A stretch of DNA of 64,000 bases from Caldicellulosiruptor hydrothermalis 108 (GCF_000166355.1 NC_014652.1:2528501-2592500), one strand, 5' to 3'. Shown: positions 24,553-34,685, counted from the first letter of the stretch. Numbers and translations are program-made. Notes: generated by a model from the letters alone, not told the origin.

Positions 24553-26358
24553 TTACTGAGTTACCTCTTCAACCTTGATATTGTCTATTACAAAATCAGC
24601 ACCCCAGTGAATGCCAATCTTCAATCCCATTGTTGTTGAGTTGTCAGGAATTCCTGCAATTGTCCCTTCAACATGATAAACGGCGTTTGCTTTGTCAAGT
24701 TTGAATGTTATCCAGCCATATGACTTATAGCCAGACTTGTTGCTGTTTATAATCTGAGCATAGATGTATGTGTCGCCTGGTTTTGGCGGAGCTTTTAAGA
24801 GTTTTACATCAAAGCTTACTTTATAGTCGTGCCAGCCGTATATTTTGACCTTGCTTGGCAAAGTATACAGAGCGTCTATCCACTCACCGTCTTTTTTAGA
24901 GTCGCATGCAACTTTGAGCGATTTGCCTTTGATTGCCTCTTTGCCAGACACAATTGAAAGTTTTACGCTCTTCTTTGTTGTGTCAAGTATTGTGAACATA
25001 TCCATTTTGCCATTTTCAAAATCGATGGTAAACGGCTTAAACGGTCTGAACACTGGTTTTTCAGGCTTTGCATTAGCTTCAGCTACAGCTTGCTGTGCCT
25101 GTGGTTTCAAGCCCGCCAATGCCGATGAAACTGATGCGGCGTTGAAAAGCGCTCCATTTATATCCCATACAAGGTTGCCCAAAACAGAGTCTGGTGAGCC
25201 TGGATAGAACGAGTATTTTGCAAGCTGTGTATGGAAATCCTGCAGATATTTTGGTCTTCTCTTAATGCCAGGATCATCACAGTATTTCTGAATGCTTTCT
25301 AGCAAAATATTTATAAACTTTCCAGCACCCTTTGGATTTCTTGCACCTTTTGAAATTCCATATCCATCACATTCAAATGGATAGAGTTTGCTCTTATTGT
25401 CTGGTCCCAAAGGAATCGGAGCAACTTCAATCTCATCTTCTACCTTTTGGTTGAACTTCTGATCATCATAGTTGTACCATCTTTCAATGTACATTGCTAT
25501 CTTTCTTTGAGCTAACCCTGTGCTTGCAGTGTTCCAGTCAGTAATCATCCAGCCTTCCTTGATACCCTTTTGAGCAAGGTTGAGTCCCTTTTGTACTCTT
25601 GGGTCGTCAAAGTTGAGTTTTGCATTGCCGTTTTTATCCACAGTTACATATGTCACACCGTTGGAATATACAAATATCTGTGGATACCAGCAACCAACAC
25701 CGTATCTGTCAACCTTGCCATCACCGTTTGTATCAGCTGTGAGTTTCTTTGCCAGAGCAACAAATGTATCCCAGTTCCATTTTCCTTTCTTATAAAGTGC
25801 AAGCGGCATTTCGCTCTCGTCAATGCCCTCTTCAAGCATAAGGTCCTTGTTGTAGAGAACAACCCAGAAGTGGTTAGAACCGTACTGGCTTGCCAAATAG
25901 TATTTTCCTCCATACTTGAAAATCTGGTCCATTGCTCTTAAGTTCAAATATGGCGCTTTGAGATCAACATAGTTATTGATTGGTTGCAAATACCCTTTTG
26001 TGTAAAATCTCGGGAAATTGCCTGACCCGCCAAACACAACGTCAATCGGGTCACCTGCAGCCATTCTTGTTATAATCTTTGTGTCCCAGTTATTCCAATC
26101 ACTATACACCAACTTAATTTTTCCACCGTAATTCTTTTGGTAAGTATCAATTGCCTTTTTGACAGCTTGTGCAAAGAGATCATTAGTGTTTTTGAAACTT
26201 TCTTGAGTTAGACCTGGTCTGAAAAATGAGATATCACCTAACTTTGTTGCTGCCTGAGCTGGGTTTTGTGATTTGTTTAGGAGAACAAACAAACTCAACA
26301 CCATTGAAATTGAAACTAAAAACGCCAAAATCTTCTTGAATAATTTTGATGCAAACAT
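24553..26358 (-). CDS. ABC sugar-binding protein (family 1) with a C-terminal CBM-like domain
   Basis: Seen: about 601 residues from ATG 26358; AGGAGGT is 6 nt upstream, so in-frame ATGs at 26400, 26379 and 26364 are rejected. The signal or lipoprotein-type hydrophobic segment lacks a lipobox Cys and ends near QAA. The binding-protein body (about 35-430) carries DVVFGGSGNFPRFYTKGYL and a calcium-loop-like DTNGDGKVDRYG. A linker (about 430-455) leads to a beta-sandwich (about 455-600) that ends in DFVIDNIKVEE, the same closing strand as in carbohydrate-binding modules and in ManA. Known: family 1 binding proteins deliver oligosaccharides to ABC importers. A CBM fusion would let the receptor hold polymer or cell-wall glycan. 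Directly upstream of manA. Confidence 0.85.
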   Translation of the reverse strand: MFASKLFKKILAFLVSISMVLSLFVLLNKSQNPAQAATKLGDISFFRPGLTQESFKNTNDLFAQAVKKAIDTYQKNYGGKIKLVYSDWNNWDTKIITRMAAGDPIDVVFGGSGNFPRFYTKGYLQPINNYVDLKAPYLNLRAMDQIFKYGGKYYLASQYGSNHFWVVLYNKDLMLEEGIDESEMPLALYKKGKWNWDTFVALAKKLTADTNGDGKVDRYGVGCWYPQIFVYSNGVTYVTVDKNGNAKLNFDDPRVQKGLNLAQKGIKEGWMITDWNTASTGLAQRKIAMYIERWYNYDDQKFNQKVEDEIEVAPIPLGPDNKSKLYPFECDGYGISKGARNPKGAGKFINILLESIQKYCDDPGIKRRPKYLQDFHTQLAKYSFYPGSPDSVLGNLVWDINGALFNAASVSSALAGLKPQAQQAVAEANAKPEKPVFRPFKPFTIDFENGKMDMFTILDTTKKSVKLSIVSGKEAIKGKSLKVACDSKKDGEWIDALYTLPSKVKIYGWHDYKVSFDVKLLKAPPKPGDTYIYAQIINSNKSGYKSYGWITFKLDKANAVYHVEGTIAGIPDNSTTMGLKIGIHWGADFVIDNIKVEEVTQ

Positions 26359-26437
26359 ACTCATACCTCCTCTACTCATATTGGATTTATTTATTTGCAA
26401 AATCCCTCAAATTGTGAGGGATTGTTGCCTGTACGTA

Positions 26438-27451
26438 TTACCCCACAATCCCTGTTCGCTCGATACTTTCTGTAAAGTATCTTTGACCAATAATGTAAAT
26501 AACTATTAAAGGCAGTATTACCAATAAACATCCTGCTTCTAAAACTGATGACCTCAAAAGATATATGTCGTTTGCATTTACAAGGTTGTTTAAAAGGTTC
26601 ATTCTTTCGTTTAAGATTGTTAGCATCACAGAAAGAGGCAAGTTATCTGTAAAAAACATTGCCGAAAGATAATAGTCGTTCCAGTGCCAGACAATAGTGA
26701 AAAGCAACACTGTAATGATTGCACCTGTTGCATTTGGAACCATGACCCTCAAAAAAGTGGAAAATGGTCCGCACCCGTCTATCTTTGCTGCTTCTTCAAG
26801 CTCTGTCGGCATGTTTCTAAAAAACTGTCTGAATATGAATATATAAAGGCTTGAGCGAATACCCATTCCAAATGTGTTCAAAAGATAAAAGGTCCAGGGC
26901 GTGTCAAGAAGGTTTACTGTCAACGGTTTTCCTGTAAAAAGTCCTATGAGCCTGCCAAAGTAGAAGAAATCAAAGTGTCTGAACTTTACATAAAGCGGTA
27001 CTATTATTGTCTGCATGGGAACGATTATAGTAAAAAGAAGTATGCCAAAAAGAATTTCTCTTTCCTTAAACCTGAACCTTGCAAAACCATAGCCCACCAT
27101 CATACATATAAAGGTCTGAATAATTACAGATGGTATGAGAATTATCAAAGTGTTTTTGATAGACTGAGCATAGCCCAAGATTTCATTTGCAAGCTTGAAA
27201 CTTTCAATTGAAAAGTGTTTTGGAATCCACACAACGCTTGGGTCAAGAAGGTCTACCTTGTCTCTGAATGCGTTGCTTATCAAAAACAGAACAGGGTACA
27301 AAAGAACATAGCTCATACCAATTATAAATAGGTATCTAAAGAGATTTTTCAAAAAGCTAAACAGTCGTTTTTTAAATATTGCTCTGCCAAAACCTGACAT
27401 TTCAAAATTCCTTGCCACCTTTGTACTCTTAGATTTTGTTGCAACCTCCAT
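26438..27451 (-). CDS. ABC sugar permease, MalG/LplC-like
   Basis: Seen: 337 residues with six predicted helices and the EAA loop EEAAKIDGCGPFSTFLRVMVPN (about 215-236) that contacts the ATPase. A basic cytosolic N-terminus of about 30 residues comes first. An insert around KFRHFDFFYFGRLIGLF lengthens the protein beyond the usual 275-295. Known: MalG-type subunit of a CUT1 importer. It pairs with the next upstream permease and the downstream binding protein. Ribosome site GAGGG. No ATPase gene is present in the locus. Confidence 0.9.
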   Translation of the reverse strand: MEVATKSKSTKVARNFEMSGFGRAIFKKRLFSFLKNLFRYLFIIGMSYVLLYPVLFLISNAFRDKVDLLDPSVVWIPKHFSIESFKLANEILGYAQSIKNTLIILIPSVIIQTFICMMVGYGFARFRFKEREILFGILLFTIIVPMQTIIVPLYVKFRHFDFFYFGRLIGLFTGKPLTVNLLDTPWTFYLLNTFGMGIRSSLYIFIFRQFFRNMPTELEEAAKIDGCGPFSTFLRVMVPNATGAIITVLLFTIVWHWNDYYLSAMFFTDNLPLSVMLTILNERMNLLNNLVNANDIYLLRSSVLEAGCLLVILPLIVIYIIGQRYFTESIERTGIVG

Positions 27452-27511
27452 CTTGCCTACCCTCTTTTCTTTGAAATATTTCTAACCTGAGTGTATCTTC
27501 TCTATATGGCT

Positions 27512-28429
27512 TTATGTCAGATAAACAACTCTTCTTCCAATTACCCTATTCACAATGAGGATAATAACCATGATTATTGCAAAGTAGACAATTGCAATTG
27601 TTGTGCTGTACTCAAACCTTCCATTGTTCAGCTGTGTGACAACCATTCTCATTACCTGGTTTCCATAGTCAGTAAAGTAGTCGATGATTGAATATATGAC
27701 TGCAACAAGAAGTGTTGGAGATACCATCGGGAAAGTAATCTTCCAGAACTTCTCCCACTCTGTTGCACCTTCAATTACAGCTGCTTCATAAAAACTTTTT
27801 GGAATGTTGTGAAGTGCTGCCATCAAAAGAAGTATCTGCACGCCAGATCGCCATGTTAGGTCAAAAAGCTGGCTTATTGTGTTTACAATAAACTGTCCCA
27901 GCCACATTGGAACGCCTGAGTTTATTAAAATCATTCTAATGTTTTCAACCCTGAAAAGTGTAGTGCTCGATGCTGCCTGGCTAACATCCCCCATTACATT
28001 TTCTTTCAGAATAGTTATCACTACACCTGATGCTATGATGACCGGGAAAAAGAATATGGTTCTTGCAAATGTTCTTCCTTTAAACTCATCTCTTAGCACA
28101 TACGCAACAAACATGCTGAAAAATACAACAACCGGTACCTGATAAAGCATACTGCCAATTGAAGATGTGAGTGTTCGTATATAGTTCGGGTCTTTTGTGA
28201 AGGCATAAAGATAGTTTTCAAACCCAACAAATGTAAATTCAAGACCACTGTCGCCAATCCTTATCTTGGTAAATGTATAGTACACTGCAGTGATAAACGG
28301 AATTATGAAAAAGTAGACAAGTCCTATAAGCCATGGGAGAATAAAAAGCCTTCCATACATTGCCTCTTTTTCTCTCAAAGTTAGTCTTCTTTTTCTAAAT
28401 ACCTTTTTAAAAGCACCTGAAAAGCTCAT
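27512..28429 (-). CDS. ABC sugar permease, MalF-like
   Basis: Seen: about 305 residues from ATG 28429 (AGAGGTG 9 nt upstream; the GTG at 28441 overlaps that site). Six helices are predicted; the EAA loop reads YEAAVIEGATEWEKFWKITFPM (about 215-236). Known: MalF-type partner of the MalG-like subunit encoded next. The DUF5696 gene stops 8 nt before this start. The leader GGTGAAATATAAAA before the start is identical to that of the permease at 33711, suggesting duplicated transporter cassettes. Confidence 0.9.
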   Translation of the reverse strand: MSFSGAFKKVFRKRRLTLREKEAMYGRLFILPWLIGLVYFFIIPFITAVYYTFTKIRIGDSGLEFTFVGFENYLYAFTKDPNYIRTLTSSIGSMLYQVPVVVFFSMFVAYVLRDEFKGRTFARTIFFFPVIIASGVVITILKENVMGDVSQAASSTTLFRVENIRMILINSGVPMWLGQFIVNTISQLFDLTWRSGVQILLLMAALHNIPKSFYEAAVIEGATEWEKFWKITFPMVSPTLLVAVIYSIIDYFTDYGNQVMRMVVTQLNNGRFEYSTTIAIVYFAIIMVIILIVNRVIGRRVVYLT

Positions 28430-28437
28430 TTTATATT

Positions 28438-30651
28438 TCACCTCTTAACAACAACTTTGTAAGACTGTGCGGCAACCTCAAGATTTTCTATCTTCTGCGG
28501 GCTTGAGGTGTAGTTGAGTAAAATCTCAACCCCGCCATCATATACAACTTTAACAACACCTTTTTTGATAATCTTATGCTCCACTATCTCTTTGCCTTTT
28601 ATAAGCCTTAAAGTAGGGTAAAGCTCTTTGTAATACTCTTTTAGGTCACCAAGCCACATCCTGTAGTTTGATGAGTAGAGGCTTTCCAGTAATGTCTCTT
28701 TTAGTTCATCTTCGTTTCGGGCAGTCCATGTGAACTTGATAGCCGAACCAGTCTCTAAAGCTTTTAACTTCCACATCCATTCGTTTGTGTAAAAGTTCAC
28801 TGACGGCATCGAATATGGAACATATCCTCTTATAACCATCTGATAGAAAGGAATCTCTGCATCTTCTATCAGGAATTTGCTTGAGTATATCGGCACATCA
28901 ACAATTTCGCTCGCCTTTTGCAAAAGATACCCGTTTGGATTTGTAAGAAGAATATTCCTGAACCTCTTTGAAAGACTGTCTATTGCCTGTAAAAACACAT
29001 CTTCTGTCTGATACCTGTTAACAGGTCTTGTACCAAAATCTGAATACAGCATGGTGCTCATGCTAGATAAAGATATGTTGTTAAAATAGTTTATGTTACT
29101 GTTTGCTAAAAATCTTTGGACTATCTCATTTGTATAGCGCGGCGAAATTAGGTACAAAACCGGGTAAGAGTCGTCCTTGTAAAATATTGGCGGTGAATAT
29201 CTCCAAAGCTGGGCAGGCACTTTTTTCATCGATTTTGTAGCAACCTTGTTTCGAAGATACATAAGTGTACCTGTGCGAAACAGAACAAAGTCAACGTCAA
29301 GGTATGTCTTTACATTGGCTTTTTGGAAATACTCAAGCACATTTTCAAGTTGCTTTTTTCCGCCCAGAACCCCTTCGGGCGTAGTTAGAAGAGGAAGATT
29401 GTAGTATACACCATTTTTCATCCATCCAACAAACTTCACAACAACATTAGAAACTCCCATACTTTTTACCTGTTTTACTATCTTCTGAGCATCCTCAAAA
29501 GTGGTAAGAGGTATTGTTGCGTTGACAGGTATTCCAAGGATGTATTTTGGTTTTTTCATACTCCCGTAAAATTCTATGTAAACAGGAACGCTTTTTTCAT
29601 CTGCTTCTTTTTTAAATCCTCTTTCTTTTATCAAATATTCTCTGTACTTTTTAGCCATTGCCACATAGTCAGCATTTTTTGAGTCAAGGAAATAGTATCT
29701 GATTGAGAACTTATCAACATTTGGTAGCTTTTCTTCAAAGATGTTGAAAGACCTCTCATCCCACTGTTTTTCTTTTAAAGTCACCATGTCATATTCTCTC
29801 ATGACAAACTCTGCAAAGATGTTGTTGTAGCTGCTCTTGCTACCACTTGTATTTGCGTTCAAAATGGCCTTTCCATCACCTTTTGTTATCACTGCTAAAA
29901 ACCCGCTATTTTCTTTTTTCATCCCAAACACAGGAAGCCTTGCAGCCTGAGTCACATACCCCTGAAAGTCAGGAACAATACCAAAGTCGGCTCCATAAAT
30001 CCTCTGTGTATATGTCTCCTGCCCTTTATTGTTATTGAAATTTATGAGTGCACCACAGCCGTCCGGTACAACCATGTAACCATTTTCTCCTATTGCAGCT
30101 GCACCAAAAAACGGTAAAAGCATTATTGATACAAGCTTGTATTTATCTTTTTTAGTTTCTTTTATCTGGTTTACCAGAATGTCCACATTTAAATAGTCAT
30201 CCTTGATGGTGTATGCAACTGGTATCACAAACCCTTCTTTCTTGAAAGTGTACATCGCAACAAACCCATCTTTTATTCTTTTTATCTTAAGTCCTTTTTT
30301 GAGGACTGAGTTGACATAGGCATTTGCAATCTGAATTGTAGAGGTAACATCGGTAAACCTTATTGAAAGCTGGGATGCCATCTGCATGCGTGTGCTGCCT
30401 GCCGCAATTTTGTCTTCTCTCCACTTTTCAGGATTTGAAAACCATACACTGCCACTTCTTTTATCAACAACCTTGAAATATCCATATTTCGGGTTGACAT
30501 ATAACTCCAAAATTCCATTTTTTGCAACAAGCTGATAAGAGTTTGTATCAGCAAATGCCGTATTTACCTGCAAAAACATCATCTGTTCAAGCAACATTGA
30601 CACAGCAAGCAAAAACAACACTGCTTTTTTCAGTAATTTGTTAAAGCTCAT
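28438..30651 (-). CDS. DUF5696-like secreted protein of the ABC sugar locus
   Basis: Seen: 737 residues with a signal peptide (about 1-34, ending FADTN). An N-terminal beta-rich part (about 35-290: YFKVVDKRSGSVWFSNPEKW, VPDGCGALINFNNN) resembles the front sandwich of large glycosidases. A middle alpha/beta part (about 340-640: FEDAQKIVKQVKSMGVSNVVVKFVG, VKTYLDVDFVLF) reads like a TIM barrel. A final strand-rich tail (about 680-735) ends in VVKR. I recognise it as the DUF5696 type; no proven activity is known to me. Possible catalytic acids, for example Asp in YLDVDF, are guesses. It sits between the Yip1-like gene and the second permease pair with almost no gaps, so it works with the transporter. 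Confidence 0.65.
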   Translation of the reverse strand: MSFNKLLKKAVLFLLAVSMLLEQMMFLQVNTAFADTNSYQLVAKNGILELYVNPKYGYFKVVDKRSGSVWFSNPEKWREDKIAAGSTRMQMASQLSIRFTDVTSTIQIANAYVNSVLKKGLKIKRIKDGFVAMYTFKKEGFVIPVAYTIKDDYLNVDILVNQIKETKKDKYKLVSIMLLPFFGAAAIGENGYMVVPDGCGALINFNNNKGQETYTQRIYGADFGIVPDFQGYVTQAARLPVFGMKKENSGFLAVITKGDGKAILNANTSGSKSSYNNIFAEFVMREYDMVTLKEKQWDERSFNIFEEKLPNVDKFSIRYYFLDSKNADYVAMAKKYREYLIKERGFKKEADEKSVPVYIEFYGSMKKPKYILGIPVNATIPLTTFEDAQKIVKQVKSMGVSNVVVKFVGWMKNGVYYNLPLLTTPEGVLGGKKQLENVLEYFQKANVKTYLDVDFVLFRTGTLMYLRNKVATKSMKKVPAQLWRYSPPIFYKDDSYPVLYLISPRYTNEIVQRFLANSNINYFNNISLSSMSTMLYSDFGTRPVNRYQTEDVFLQAIDSLSKRFRNILLTNPNGYLLQKASEIVDVPIYSSKFLIEDAEIPFYQMVIRGYVPYSMPSVNFYTNEWMWKLKALETGSAIKFTWTARNEDELKETLLESLYSSNYRMWLGDLKEYYKELYPTLRLIKGKEIVEHKIIKKGVVKVVYDGGVEILLNYTSSPQKIENLEVAAQSYKVVVKR

Positions 30652-30678
30652 TTTAAGCTTTCCTCCTTAAGACCTTTA

Positions 30679-32784
30679 CTACATCCTCAGTATGAGCTCG
30701 TTGTAAATGCTCTGGATAAAGCCAAACAGCTGTGCAAACAGCGTAAATACCAGAATCATGATAAACAGTATCACTGCTATACCAATTAGACTTGCAACCA
30801 TGGTTGCCACAGTTTTGCCAAAGCTAAACTGATGAACAGCCTTGATAGCACAGAGCATACCAATTACAAGCCATATCAAGCTTATGATGTTTATAAACGC
30901 CAAGAACATTCCTTCTTCCATTATCAGCACATTGCTCAAAATCACATATAAAAGCCTGCAGATGATGTATGGAAGTAGCGCATATGCAGAGAAAATCCAA
31001 ATCTCTTGGAATGTCCCTTCACCTTCTGTGAGAGTTGATACAGACCAGTTTGAAAGTACCCAGAAGAAAAACATCACAACTGTTGCTGAGAAGATTGATA
31101 TAACGTTAATCCTATCCTGTCTGTACGGATTGAATATAAAACCTGTATACTGTCTGTGCAGAATTGAAACTACAAAAAAGAGCAAAACTATAATTGTTGC
31201 ATAAAGGACTGATCCTTTTTTCTCATCTTTAAGTTCTTCATATCCCTTAAAAGGATGAAGCATAACATACAGAGGGTACTTTTCTTTACTTATCTTCCTT
31301 GTATACTCCTCATCGACGCTCTTTTGCTTCTTGAGCCTTCTCCAAAGGATGTATATGACAATTATGGCAAGTACAAGCGCTGTTGCAATCACTCCAAAAT
31401 TTCTCTGGAGAAAGTCGTTTCTCAGCACTTCTTTTGCCTCAGAATACCCTTCCTTGTCGTTTGCAAGCCTGAAATGCTGAAGCGCCTCGCTGTATTTGTT
31501 CATCCTCAAAAGTGCCTTACCAAGCCCAACATGTGCAAGTGCAAAGTTTGAATCCATCTTGTTTACCTGTTCCCACAGCTTTCTTGCCTCATCGTACATC
31601 CCATCATTGTAAAGAACTGTTGCCCTGTGAACAAGCTCGCCAAACTTTGTTTCTTTGAACACTGTTATTGTTGCCTTTTGCTGGTCCAGAACAAGTATGG
31701 TGTTTCCAATGCTCTCAACAGCGGCAGGTTCTCTAAACGTTCCTGCCTGGTCAGCTTTCCCGCCCATTATGAAAAGAAGGTTTGCGTTCTGGTCGTACTG
31801 GAACACTCTTCCCCTTTCATAGTCAAGAGCGTTTATGAACCCATCCTTTGTCACATTTATGTCCACAAAATAGGAATCTTCAAGTCTTTTACCATAATAC
31901 TTTGGAAGGTCGCCAAAATCACGTGTCTGGTCTTTTTTCTTGTACCAAAGTATGTTTTTGCCAAGGAAATTGAGTTTTTTGAGCTCGCCCACACTGACTG
32001 ACGCATAGTTTGAACATGTGTAAATAAACCCATCATCTCCTATGTCAATGCTGGTTGACTCTGTAGGAAGGTACCTGACCATCGACGCACTCTGCTGCTT
32101 TGAAAGAATCTTTTTCCATATTCTGTCTATAAGAAGCTGCAGTGTTACAACAACCTTGTTGCTACCAAAAAACCCAAGAAAGTTGTTCTGGCTGTCGAAC
32201 ATGAACGCACCTTCATAGCTTCCAAGCGAAAGAACATACACAACCCCTGCATTGTCAACTGCCACTTTTAGCGGAACAAAATCCTTGTTTGCTGCAACAA
32301 GGTCAGACTTTGGTTTTGTTATCTTTCTTAGAAGCTGCCCATTTTGGTTTATAACATACACGCATTTTGCGCCTTTATCAGCAACATATATAACACCGTT
32401 TTTGTCAACACAAATACCGCTCGGGTCAGAAAACTTGAATACTTTGCCGTTTTGCGTGAACTTGTTTATTTCACCTATAAACTTAAAATCTTTATTCAGC
32501 TTCACTATCCTGTTGTTCCCGGCATCCAGTATGTAAATGTTGTCATTGCTATCTACAAACATATCGCGCGGAGACGGAAAGTTTCCAACCCCAAGGTCAC
32601 TGCCGCTGAGCACCTCGTAAGGATAATATCCTGCTGCGCTTGGTATGTCCCAATTATATATGTCATAGTTGTACTGATAGTACGGCACCTCTATCATATT
32701 CGCAAAGCTATAACCGGGAACAGTTACAATGAGCAGGGAAAGCAATACAAATGCTATTATCCTTTTTACTTTTTTTATTCTCAC
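30679..32784 (-). CDS. NHL beta-propeller - TPR - Yip1-like membrane protein
   Basis: Seen: 701 residues from GTG 32784 (AAGGTGG 6 nt upstream). A signal-like helix (about 10-28) is followed by NHL-type blades (about 55-385; PRDMFVDSNDNIYILDAGNNRIVKL, PSGICVDKNGVIYVADKGAKCVYVI). TPR-like helices follow (about 395-460; YDEARKLWEQVNKMDSNFALAHVGLGKALLRMNKYSEALQHF). Then a TM helix (about 470-488) and a Yip1-like C-terminus with about five TM helices (about 540-700). The blade repeats should be outside the cell. Known: NHL propellers bind proteins, RNA or glycans; the bacterial Yip1 role is unknown. Found with DUF5696 and ABC permeases, it may be a scaffold or sensor of the importer. Confidence 0.75.
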   Translation of the reverse strand: MRIKKVKRIIAFVLLSLLIVTVPGYSFANMIEVPYYQYNYDIYNWDIPSAAGYYPYEVLSGSDLGVGNFPSPRDMFVDSNDNIYILDAGNNRIVKLNKDFKFIGEINKFTQNGKVFKFSDPSGICVDKNGVIYVADKGAKCVYVINQNGQLLRKITKPKSDLVAANKDFVPLKVAVDNAGVVYVLSLGSYEGAFMFDSQNNFLGFFGSNKVVVTLQLLIDRIWKKILSKQQSASMVRYLPTESTSIDIGDDGFIYTCSNYASVSVGELKKLNFLGKNILWYKKKDQTRDFGDLPKYYGKRLEDSYFVDINVTKDGFINALDYERGRVFQYDQNANLLFIMGGKADQAGTFREPAAVESIGNTILVLDQQKATITVFKETKFGELVHRATVLYNDGMYDEARKLWEQVNKMDSNFALAHVGLGKALLRMNKYSEALQHFRLANDKEGYSEAKEVLRNDFLQRNFGVIATALVLAIIVIYILWRRLKKQKSVDEEYTRKISKEKYPLYVMLHPFKGYEELKDEKKGSVLYATIIVLLFFVVSILHRQYTGFIFNPYRQDRINVISIFSATVVMFFFWVLSNWSVSTLTEGEGTFQEIWIFSAYALLPYIICRLLYVILSNVLIMEEGMFLAFINIISLIWLVIGMLCAIKAVHQFSFGKTVATMVASLIGIAVILFIMILVFTLFAQLFGFIQSIYNELILRM

Positions 32785-32844
32785 CTGCTACCACCTTTTC
32801 TTTTCATGATTTGTTGAAATTTATGCAAAATTTATCCTTATTTT

Positions 32845-33711
32845 TTAACCTTTAATGCCTGCTGAAACCATTGTCTCCATTACACTGCTCTGAGAGATTA
32901 TGAAAAGTATTATCGGTGGAATCATGAGGAAAAGAGCAACAGCCGCCCCAACCCCCGCACGTGCAATACCACCAGCAGCAATCTGCTGCAAAAGTGTTGG
33001 CAAAACCTTTAAATTTTCACTGAATATAAAAGAACCGCCTGTTTGATTCCACAGCTGCTGGAACAAAAGTATTGTAAGTGTTAGCCAAGCAGGTTTTACG
33101 TTTGGCATGACAATTTTCCACCAGATTAAAAGCTCGTTTGCACCATCAATCTTTCCAGCTTCCAAAAGAGAGTCTGGAATCTGTGTCATGAACTGTTTCA
33201 TAAGATAAAGACCCAGCGTCATCTGCCATGCGGGCAGAATCAGTGCCCAGTATGTGTCTATAAGGTGAAGCCTTGACATTACAATGTAAAGTGGAATGTA
33301 TGTTACCTGTGGTGTGAAAAGCAGGGCAAGCACAATTATCTCATTTATTGCTTTTTTAGCAGCAAAACTGTGTTTAGCCAAAGGATAAGCTGCCAGCGAT
33401 GCAATAAGTATATGCCCAACTGTGCCTACAACACAGATGAACAAACTGTTGAATAGATATCTTGAAAACGGCACCCACATGTTTGTTGCAAGCTGAAACA
33501 TCAAAACAAAGTTGTCAAGCGTTGGTCTTCTGACGTACAGCCTTGGTGGAAATATGAATATCTCGTCAAACGGTTTGAATGCTGATACCACCGTGTACCA
33601 CAACGGAAGAGCAGTAAACATCCCAAAGATGAACAGAATTACAAATATCACTGCATTCCCATAAACGCTTCTGTTAACTTTTTTATGAGAAGCTGCATTG
33701 AGCTTAGCCAT
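32845..33711 (-). CDS. ABC sugar permease, MalG-like (first cassette)
   Basis: Seen: 288 residues, six helices, with EAA loop LEAGKIDGANELLIWWKIVMPN (about 185-206). TM1 is around 18-38. Known: CUT1 permease subunit. It follows its MalF-like partner by about 50 nt and carries the AGGTG ribosome site within the shared leader GGTGAAATATAAAA. Normal length. Its pair partner is encoded at 33764-34657. Confidence 0.92.
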   Translation of the reverse strand: MAKLNAASHKKVNRSVYGNAVIFVILFIFGMFTALPLWYTVVSAFKPFDEIFIFPPRLYVRRPTLDNFVLMFQLATNMWVPFSRYLFNSLFICVVGTVGHILIASLAAYPLAKHSFAAKKAINEIIVLALLFTPQVTYIPLYIVMSRLHLIDTYWALILPAWQMTLGLYLMKQFMTQIPDSLLEAGKIDGANELLIWWKIVMPNVKPAWLTLTILLFQQLWNQTGGSFIFSENLKVLPTLLQQIAAGGIARAGVGAAVALFLMIPPIILFIISQSSVMETMVSAGIKG

Positions 33712-33763
33712 TTTTTATATTTCACCTACACTTTCGCGAATTATTTATGATTAAAATCACTTT

Positions 33764-34657
33764 TTATTCTGTGGAATATCTCTTCAGTATCGCTGCAATT
33801 ACTTTGTTTGTAAGAAGCATCGCAATAAAGAGCACAACAGCAATTGCTGATGCATAGCCCATCTCAAACCTGACAGTTCCATAGTCAATAAGGTATGTCA
33901 CAACAGTGTCAGCACTGTACTGTCTGGTTGGAAGACCACCAAGGGCTATTACAACCGTGCTAACACCAAACGACGCACCAATCTGCATGACAGCACCAAA
34001 CATCAGCTGTGGTGCCATTTGTGGAATGGTGATGTAAAACAGCTCTTGAAATCTGTTTTTTATACCATCTATCGCACCAGCTTCAAAAAGCTCTTTATCA
34101 AGGTTTTGAAATCCGGCAACAAAAGCCAAAAAACCTGCTCCAAGCGAAAGCCAAAGCTGAACAATGATAATCACCCACAGAACATAATTTGGGTCTTGAA
34201 GCCAGTTGATTGGCTCTTTCAAAATTCCAAGCCTCATAAGCCAGCCGTTTATAAGACCATACGCATCTCCGCTGAATATAAATGCCCAGATGAAAAACAC
34301 ATTGCCAGCAAGCGAAGGTGAGTAAAATATGAGTGTAAGGATTGCTCTTATCTTAGGATTAAACTCGCTTATAAACCACGCTAAGATGAAAGACATAAAG
34401 TAACTTAAAGGCCCTGTCAAAAAAGCAAATATGAATGTGTTCCTCAAAACCTTTATAAATATCTTGTCTGCTAAAAACAATCTTATGTAGTTTGCCCAGC
34501 CAACCCATTTGGGTGGCTGAAGCATGTTGTAGTTTGTAAAACTTAAAAATATTGAGCTTATAACTGGTATTAAAGTAAATATAGTAAAAAGAAGCATATA
34601 CGGTGCTATCATGAGATAACTTGCTTTATTTTTCTTTATATCTTCAATCAATCCCAT
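33764..34657 (-). CDS. ABC sugar permease, MalF-like (first cassette)
   Basis: Seen: about 297 residues from ATG 34657 (GAGGT upstream; GTG 34672 overlaps that site). Six helices; EAA loop LFEAGAIDGIKNRFQELFYITIPQ (about 190-213). Known: CUT1 permease subunit paired with the next gene. It follows the 957-residue binding protein by 28 nt. Confidence 0.92.
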   Translation of the reverse strand: MGLIEDIKKNKASYLMIAPYMLLFTIFTLIPVISSIFLSFTNYNMLQPPKWVGWANYIRLFLADKIFIKVLRNTFIFAFLTGPLSYFMSFILAWFISEFNPKIRAILTLIFYSPSLAGNVFFIWAFIFSGDAYGLINGWLMRLGILKEPINWLQDPNYVLWVIIIVQLWLSLGAGFLAFVAGFQNLDKELFEAGAIDGIKNRFQELFYITIPQMAPQLMFGAVMQIGASFGVSTVVIALGGLPTRQYSADTVVTYLIDYGTVRFEMGYASAIAVVLFIAMLLTNKVIAAILKRYSTE

Positions 34658-34685
34658 TTTCCAATACCTCACTTAAAAGTGAATT

